Of a stretch of 10,000 nt of DNA, positions 1 to 8,100 are shown piece by piece. The number at the start of each line of letters is the position of its first letter. The first letter of the stretch is position 1. The stretch covers positions 445,098-455,097 of the forward strand of contig BLFN01000716.1 of assembly GCA_014634225.1 (NCBI GenBank). The letters are read 5' to 3'. The notes beneath the pieces were generated by a model. It searched no databases. It was not told the origin of the DNA and saw nothing but the letters and a program-made list of their open reading frames with translations. Position numbers and translations under genes: made by a program. The DNA comes from Acropora yongei (lineage: Eukaryota; Cnidaria; Anthozoa; Scleractinia; Acroporidae).

Positions 1-25
1 TAAAATAGTTTCCCCTCGCAACCGG
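1..25 (-). other. Start of VPS13B 3' UTR (partial)
   Basis: These 25 bases follow the TAA in transcription sense (CCGGTTGCGAGGGGAAACTA then TTTTA) and run off the window edge. No AATAAA-type polyadenylation signal is visible in this short piece. Confidence 0.8.
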
Positions 26-500
26 TTACGATTGAAAAGCGCAATTTCTTTTTGCTGCGTTGAACTGTACGACTAAAATCCTTCGTAACATTGGGTCGAC
101 AGTCAGAACAAACTTCTGAGAAGCGCAAGAAAGATCACTGTCCGAGATGGTACGAGTCGACATTTGCCTCAATGCTTGAGCCCGCGCGTCTCTGAGAAAC
201 TGCCGTAAGCGGTCTGAGTCTCCACTAACATGTATCCCAGCATCCCCGTCGTCGCTCTCTTCTTTGGTGATCACTGATTGGTTCATGATACATACGTTTC
301 TATTGTCTTCGTCGTCCTCTTGCAAGTCGATATCGTGAAGTAAAAGAGTTTGCTGAATTGCATCCAGCGCTGAGCCCACGATAAACAGGGTGTTTCGAGT
401 CAGTAGAATTACTCCTTCGTATTCATGCCCAGATGGTATCACGACAGTGGCGTCCAAATGGAGAAGCAAGTCGGTTTCGCTTTGATTGTGGAGCATTTTC
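26..500 (-). CDS. VPS13B: VPS13B terminal exon w10 (PH-like domain and stop)
   Basis: The acceptor is TTGCTTAATAG/G; its first base completes Trp1178 (TG/G), and AAA ATG CTC follows, giving W-K-M-L exactly as in human VPS13B. It encodes residues 1179-1335 and the TAA at 28-26. HEYEGVILLTRNTLFIVG resembles the human segment HEGCLLLTSEVLFVV of the PH-like domain, which in VPS13 proteins helps place the protein on its target membrane. An acidic loop (LQEDDEDN) and a Ser/Asp-rich linker follow. KFVLTVDPMLRRILVVQFNA near the end matches the human YLVDPHFAQVFLSKF strand-helix block. The internal ATG at 496-494 is not a start. The acceptor's pyrimidine tract is poor. Confidence 0.95.
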
Positions 501-2106
501 CTATTAAGCAAATAATCGGCAATGAGTCACCATAACGAGTATCTTTTTAAAGAAATGATATTTTCATCATAATAGGACATATCACAAGCTATCGATGAGT
601 TGTATTATGAAAGGCACGATGCCTCAAATTTGTACTTTTTCGCAGTGGACCATTCTTCAGTGTGTACTCAGTTTCCAGGTGACCTTACTATGATAACGAG
701 ACAGGTAACAAGGTCAGCCCCAGCCTCACCTCAGTTCAAGCGCTCAGCGACTGAGCACACACCTGCAAAATGGTTTATTGGTCTCCATACCGTTAAATTG
801 TTTACCAATTGTGCACCATTTCACGAGGAAACATCCACAATTTCAACAATTTTTTTGGCGCGTCTCAATTCAATCAGCTGCTTGATGCACTTTCTGGTTT
901 GAAAGCTACGGGAGAAAGCAGCCTTGGAAAGTCCGTTTTGTTTTGAAGAAAAAAAAAATGGTGCTGAAACAGGCTTCGAACGATTGAGGCCTACATGAAC
1001 ATACATTGTTGAAAATCGTTTCAGCTAAAAAAAAAAATAGGGACGTGATTTAAAAGCCTCTGCAATTCCATGGAACATCTCTTCCGAGTGCGACACTTTT
1101 TGGGTCAGAGAAATTTCAAAGTTTCATCCGATTCAACACATAAAATCTCGCATAAAACTAAGGGTAAGGCTCCTTTTGCCAGCCGATCAGGAGAAGAAAC
1201 AGAAGAGAAACGAGTTTAAACATCCTTACCAGAAATACTTCAGATGACTATTTCTGGCGCAGTATTGCAATCCATCCCCAGGAGTAAAAATCCTGCTTGG
1301 TAACTGTGTTAATCCAGCGCCCTGTAGAATACCCTGGCCGGTCTGTGACACCAGCTCCATGGCTCCACCCAGAGGCTTGGTAACTACACCGATCAGTCCC
1401 TTTCCAACCCCGGTGATGACACCGCTGGCTGCCTCTCGTACATCGCTGGCACGCTGTATTCCCTGCAGGGGTTGATCCACTATGCCAGCAACGGCGCCAA
1501 GAAGACTAAGGGCGAACCCTCCCAAGCCCTGAGAAAGACCTGCATTGGACAACAAGACGGATTCAGAATCATATCAGCAAGTTCACTTGCACACACAATT
1601 TATCATGCCGAGGTGAAACGCTATGCTTACAAACCTCGTCCCCAAGGCAAGGAAGGTGGCATCAGTGGCCACGCAACCATTTGACACCCAGTTCTTTAGT
1701 TCGAAAAGATACAGAGAAAAATAGACCGTCTATGACTACATGTGCCTAGTGATATGAAAAATGGTATCATCCGCAATGACTACATGATACAACAACAACG
1801 GGTTACGGACACGAGTTATTCTGGATTTTGTTGACCAAAACTTCGGGTGGGGGACACTTCATGACACATTACACGTCGCCAAAAAAGAAACGTTAAGGGG
1901 AGGACACTTCATGACATATTACACGAGCAGCAAGTATTACGGCCGCACGGGTATGCACGATAACATTGTGCCTTGAGCTCTACGAGCACTAGGCACAAAA
2001 ACTCTGCAAATTCAAAATCTCTCATGAAAAATGGCGACATCGCTATCAGCTATTAACAATCACTGTGATGAAGCGTCTTCGTCGCCTTAAACAATAATAT
2101 TATCTT

Positions 2107-2138
<32 letters not shown>

Positions 2139-5100
2139 TCTCGATTGACAATGATAATCTGGGTGATTGGAGTCCTGAGAAGGACTGTTGTCCTTCTCAG
2201 GACTCCAATCACCCAGATGATCTTTTTCAATCGAGGAATATTATCTTCCGCAAAAAAACACAATACAATTGTACAATTGTGTGACCGGCCGACGCCAGGC
2301 CTTTTCCCGCCATTCTCCTAGAAAGGTGCCCTCGGGACGAGGTTGATTGCTGACAAGTGCAATGTCCCTTTTACAAAAGATAGCAAAAGTATTCTCGACC
2401 TAAAAATAATTGCAATTTGCCCAATATTAACTAACGCAGAAAGCTGTTCTCTCGCTTTTTTGCTATTAGCTCATTTCTCGTAGGACCGAAACGGAAACAT
2501 CACGGAAATTATGAATACGCAGGCTGACTAAATAATTGAAAGAAAAGAAGAATGAATGGATAGAAGAAGAGCCCATTGAAAAGTTTGATAATGAAAGCTT
2601 TAACCCAAACTGGGCATTTTTACCTGTTAAAACCCTCTTTGGTCTTTTACATCTCTGCTCCTCCAGAATTCGAAGATGTTCTCCATCCAGACTAAGGCGA
2701 TCCAAATTTCGGGCCATACTCGATGCAAGACTCGTAATAGACGTCAGTGTACCAGTCGAAAGATGCCTCAAGAAAGATGACATCCCTCGGGACATACCTG
2801 ACACAAACGCTCCGGGACCTCGAGTCAGCCCGTCATACGGCAAGTAAAAGAAGTCAGCCACTCCTTGGCTGAAGCTACGTACAAGACCCGCGGGATTTCC
2901 AAGGAGCTCTAGGGATCCTAACACCCAACCCAATTTAAAGAGAGCCGCGGTCGAGTAATGATAGGTCAGTTTCTGGACCAGCGCTGAGGAGGGGAGAAAA
3001 ACTGGAGACAAATGAAACCGTCCGAGGGACAACGGCGAATCGTCCACTGATACAAAGAGCTTTACCGACGCATGTAGCGTGACATTCAATGAAACAGGCG
3101 TGATGTTTAACTCGCCCAATGAAAATGGATGAAGAGTGGATTGTGTGACATATAATACATTGGACAGAGGAGTGACTGCTGATTCCATAGAATAAAGTGC
3201 GGTTGGCAAAAAAGAGGCCACAAGACCACCAACGCGGTACAAGAAAGAATCCTCCAGATATAATGACACTGGTTGCAGAGAAATCTCAAGAGAATTCAGA
3301 AAAATGCCGCTTGCGTCCTCACTACGCTCATACCGGCATTTGACACTGACCAGCGGTTCAACTCTGAGGCGAGCCGTTGCTCTCCTCAGCAGCGGTGTTT
3401 TCTTCGGAGACACTTGTGTGTTATTTGGAACGAGGATCACCGAAAACTCGTATGTTTCGTCTTGTAACTGGTTATCCATTTGAAATGCTCCGATGCGAAA
3501 AGTTACTTCAGGACAAACACGATCATAGTCGTTAGAGTTTTCGCCAACTGAATGCGTTAATGACACACCTTCGGCAGTCAATCGCAAAACTTCGTAAGGA
3601 TTTCTGAAGTTCGTGACTTCGTCTATGACTGACATGCTAAACTGGCAAATGAATAAATCTGCGGAAATAAAAGTTCGAGGCAGAGATATAGGATGAGGTG
3701 AACTTGAGTCCACAGAAACTTTCTCATGAGGTTGAATTTTCACACATGTGCAAAGACGTTCCTGAGACACATCTATCAATACCTGGCCCCTCCCCGGAAG
3801 GGTGACGCACGTTTTCCCTGAAAAGTTCAAGTCGAAACCCTTACTCCAACCCTGAGGGACTTTAGTTGTCACCTCATTAGTAACCTCTCCTTGCTCGCCT
3901 CCTTCTTCTGAAATCTGCGCCACGTTTACGTCATACAAGGCTTGCATAAAAAACTCTGGAAGCCGCTGCACCTCACAGAAAGTCGAAAACCATTCACGCA
4001 TGACCGGAGGTTCGTAGTGCGTCGAACAGTAAGCATCAACTTCTGGAACGGCACCAAGTTCTTGCAGTTGCTCCACGATAACAATTTTCTCAGAGCCTTT
4101 AACGTGACTTGGACTCTGAGGAGGGATTGCCTGTCCAAACTGAAGAGTAAACGGACAGGCGTTTTCAATCAACATGCGGGGAACTGGGTCCAAAGCAACA
4201 ACAACGTAAACCACACCATTATCAATGTGTGACGTGACGACTACCGGAAGCGTGCTTTGTTCATCGACGGAAACTGCAACAGACTGTCGTATCACTTCTG
4301 GTGTAATCGACACAGCGCGTGACCATGTGAGCATGTCCTGTTTGCCTTCTTTATCTTGGAAGGCGAGAAATATCACAGGCGATGTTTGGGTGCTAAACGA
4401 AGCGTTGCTTTCCCGATCAAGTACAACTGCTGTGGACGATGGGACATCCCAGGCTGAAATAGGCGTGGCCTGGTTCGGATCACTTGGGAGGGGAATAAGG
4501 GTGGCTCTATTGAGCTTATCCGATGTTATCTGCAGAACAAAAATTCATTAACACAGGTTAAAAATTGTGCGCAAGAAACCCTGCTTGATTTTTGAATCGT
4601 AGTTGGAGAACGGTGTCAAAAGTTCTTTCAATATGCCGTAAGTTTCCATTGCTTCATTGCAAATCTCGAGCAACATTCTCGAAAATAATTTGAATGTTTG
4701 AATTGTAGTCGTCCGTTTTCCCGCTCTTTGTTTTACGACTGGCTTACTTTGTCTGCCGCACGGAAGGTTGGAGTCGAAAAAGACTGCGGTGCCTCGTCGT
4801 TGGAGAAAGACTAAACTTTGGTATTAAACAAGTTGATAAAGGCCAAACTTCCACCGTGGAAATTGATTTTGTCAACACCTACTAAGTTTAGGTTTTATTC
4901 CACTCAATTTGAAACTGCAGAGCAACGTGGAGACAAACATAAGATACAATTTGTGCGAATATTACACAATAAGAACCGCATGCATTACGTAACGATACGA
5001 GAAACCAAAATAAGAAAGGAAGCATGCACCACTCATAGTCTTGTAGGCCAGTTTGGATGAGTTAGTGAGAGATCTGGATCGAGTGAAAAAACAAGGGGGA

Positions 5101-8100
5101 GGGAGTACGGGGCAGGAAGAAGAAAAACCTCTTTTCATACTTGACCAAGATCTTCGGCTAACTCATCCAATATGGCGACCGGTTTAAATAGCGCGAAGGA
5201 CAAATTATGCATGCAAGCAGGGTAGAGTATGTTTCACCAGACTTTCACAATGACTGGACCATTTCCGAGTTCCCGTCAGTTTCTTGATCAAAGCTAGTCC
5301 AATTCAACCTCGTTCCCAGGGTCCTCTCTTTCCCGTTCCTGTCTCTCTCTCTCCAGGGGACGGGAAGGAGAGGACCCTGGGAACGAGGTCGAGTCCAAGT
5401 GCGAAATTGTTGTTATCGTAATTTGTTCTCCTTCCAATAAGAATCAAAACCGATATTCATAAAAAAGACTTCGCACGTAGACTTGCTTTGAGACAGAGGC
5501 TGAAGTGAACTCGAAAATAGCCCATTGCGTTTCAAGCATACCTTTTTACCAGCGAGCAGCAAGACTGCATGGGCCACCAAAGGTCTTCCAACGTTGTTAA
5601 TTACTTGATACCGGTGTTCAATTGTTACAATCTCAACTCCACGAACCAAACGAGATGAAATGCACCACTGCATACCATGAATTTCACCAGAACCAAGGAC
5701 AAAAGCCAAGGGAACCGAGAAGCCATCATCTTCACCATTTGCCGCCGCCTGCGGCTTGCCTCGAGTAACAGCAGGTAAAAGCACTGCTTCAGACCAGCTT
5801 GGGGATTTGTCATCAAAATAAGTTCCGAACTGAACTTTCCCCTGAGCAATTCAAAATTTAGAGCAATTAAAATTTCCCTTAATATTCTGTTTAAATTCTC
5901 CATCCCTAGCATTTGCCTTTTAATACCAAAACTGAAACGACATATTCACTCATTCCTTCATTAATACATTCATTTACTCGCTCATTCATTTTACCATTTT
6001 TGTATTCTTAATTTTGAGAATCTTGAAGGAATTCTTTTTCTCTATCAACGACAACAGACCTTTTTACCAATTCGTCGGCCACCTTAAATTCTAATGTTCT
6101 GAAAAATATATTATTGGATGCCCAGGGGCAACTGCATACTTGTTATGGGTATAAATTTGATTTTGGTTAAAAAAATTCCAGCCATATTCTTGTAGTTACA
6201 TTTTGTTTTTGTCTCAGGTTAATTATAAATCATAGTAGCTTTAAAATTTAAAATCAACTTTATACCCACAATACGCATGCATTTGCCCATCTAAAATCCC
6301 ATAAAATCCTTTGAGTACAATAGAATTCAAGATGGCCTCCGTATCGGTAAAATTGTCTATTGAAATTGATGTGAGTAAGTGCGCAGATCATTTCTTGGTT
6401 TCACCCACAATTCACACACAACTCTTTTCATTTCAACAAACTTCTACAATATCATGAAGTTCCTCTAGCAAAGGCCTCAATGGTTTCTGCTTATCAGGGG
6501 CAGTTTTTAAGTCTACAGACCTCTTTCATAATGGCGATCAACTTAAATATTCTTTTGTTTTAATGCTAATAAGCCTCTCTAACCTGGCTGCCATGGGAAA
6601 AATTCAAAAGAATATTTCAACCAAAGTGAGGCAAGTAGGTCAAATTAACATAATTACAAAGGAATAGCAAAATACGCTGCTATTTATGAAAGTTGTCTAT
6701 AACAAATACTTTTTTCTCTTACCGTGAATCTGTGAGGCGCCAGGACAGAACCACTTGGAAGATGAACCGTGACATATCGTTCCAGATCACGGAGATACAA
6801 GTTAGACTCGGTGTTGTTGACCACTAAACACCAAGGAATAATTTCGACCAATAGCGAGCTGAGATGAGGCCAGCGCTTCAATACACGGCACTGGACTTCG
6901 ATTGACGGAACTGGTGAAGAGTTTCTACGCATACCTAAATAGAAGAAAAAATGACATTTTTTTTTGCGACACGGAGCGATGATGGCAAATTGACCTTCTA
7001 TAAAGATTGCACTTACATGCAAGAAAACAAGCTTAACCCTGATAAAAGTGACAAATTCGCCAGTCTCCGCATTTTACAAAATCATTGAGTTTTGAAAACA
7101 AGTAGTCGAACCTATGACCTTCCGATAGGTCCAGCTAAAGGAGACTCGAGGGGGCTGGGCTAAAGTCAAATCATTCAACAGCCCCACCTTGAGGAGCGTC
7201 CACGGTGCTTGCCACGGGCTGTTCTTCACCTCTGACCACGTGGCCAGCAATAGACAAATTTTTCACTAAAGAAGACTCAGGTTTCTCCTCTGACGCAACC
7301 TCTGAACGTCTGAAGAAAAGAAAAAAAAATGACCTTATTTTATTGACACTAGACGTAGTTCGTATCGTTGACCAATTGTAGCCATTGGCGAAATCTTTGA
7401 CAAATGCCATTTTTCTTAACGAATGAGATTTTTTGGCCTCAGACCAAAGTGGCACAAACGCGTCATTCGATCCCAACGGGTTTCACGCCCGGAAATATAA
7501 GAGACTCGTTTAACAAAAAACTAGTGAAAATGGTGAGAAAGTTCCTTCGTCACACCTATATAACTGCGCATTCTTGGAATAAGGCCAGCTATCCCCCACA
7601 ACTCCTTCATCTTCAGGAGAACTGTCATACGTAACCATGTTGGCTAACTCAATCAGTGTAGAGTTGAGTGGCACAGAGGGACTAGACCAGTCAGCCGAAC
7701 CGCTGAACTGGAAAGTCAGGTGATGCCACGAGTTCGGCTCCAGGCCGTACAGCTGCTGTTCATGGGCGCGGCCCTGAAGTTGAAGGACTGAGGACGAATT
7801 GGCTTTGGCCGTAAAAACGTTCATAAGGATTGGTTCGGGCAGGTGGCTTCGCATAACAAAGAGCGGAGACAAGGTGACCTGTGGTATTTTAAAAGCATTG
7901 CTCTTGTGAGAGGAATAAAAATCGATTTTATTGCCACCCTGGCAAAAGGTAAGAACTACAACCATTGCCATATTCCACACCCCACTCCCGGACAAGCGTC
8001 TTGTTTGGGGTACAACTTTAGGTCTCTTTTCATCCAGAACACCAACACACAATTTTAGAAAAACGTCCAGCCAACAAATGAATTTTCTACCATTCATTTT

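Larger units (their letters stand above)
1540..2623 (-). other. Intron w8-w9 (1,084 bp)
   Basis: This lies between donor GTAAAA (2623-2618) and acceptor CAG (1542-1540). It holds a 50-bp-spaced direct repeat (1851-1925), a near-perfect hairpin element (about 2139-2236) and a 16-bp palindrome (2265-2280), listed separately. The piece ccctcgggacgaggttg near 2329-2345 resembles an end of the 5308-5388 palindrome and may be a remnant. The rest shows nothing recognisable. Confidence 0.9.
4530..5541 (-). other. Intron w7-w8 (1,012 bp)
   Basis: This lies between donor GTATGC (5541-5536) and acceptor CAG (4532-4530). It holds two foldback elements (about 5053-5170 and 5299-5395) described separately. 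The 4540-5050 part is AT-rich with no identifiable gene or repeat. Confidence 0.9.
5842..6722 (-). other. Intron w6-w7 (881 bp)
   Basis: This lies between donor GTAAGA (6722-6717) and acceptor CAG (5844-5842). It is AT-rich and contains a degenerate ATTC tract (5943-5992), an imperfect inverted repeat (about 6117-6290) and a second one (about 6518-6641), described separately. Confidence 0.9.

Noticed and set aside
600..902. Plus-strand open frame of 100 codons
   Set aside because: It lies wholly within the w9-w10 intron, has no recognisable domain, and has a composition like the surrounding non-coding DNA.
3942..4551. Plus-strand open frames opposite exon w8
   Set aside because: They are antisense shadows of the well-supported VPS13B exon and have no family resemblance.
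5413..5541. Reading w7 through to the stop at 5413 as an alternative C-terminus
   Set aside because: The conserved protein continues in w8 at phase 0 after donor AAG/GTATGC. The read-through tail has no similarity. An intron-retention isoform is possible but unsupported.
5542..5549. Alternative w7 donor GCTG/GTAAAA
   Set aside because: It would end the exon in phase 1, whereas w8 starts in phase 0, so the frame would break.
7171..7187. Exon w5 ending at the in-frame TGA (protein ending GGAVE)
   Set aside because: The GTGGGG donor is weak but gives the exact phase needed for conserved exon w6. Ending here would drop the conserved C-terminal two-thirds.
7879..8097. Upstream extension of exon w4 to an ATG at 8097
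   Set aside because: The extension does not resemble VPS13B, and a good acceptor at 7881-7879 joins in phase to w3. The ATG is a chance intronic codon.
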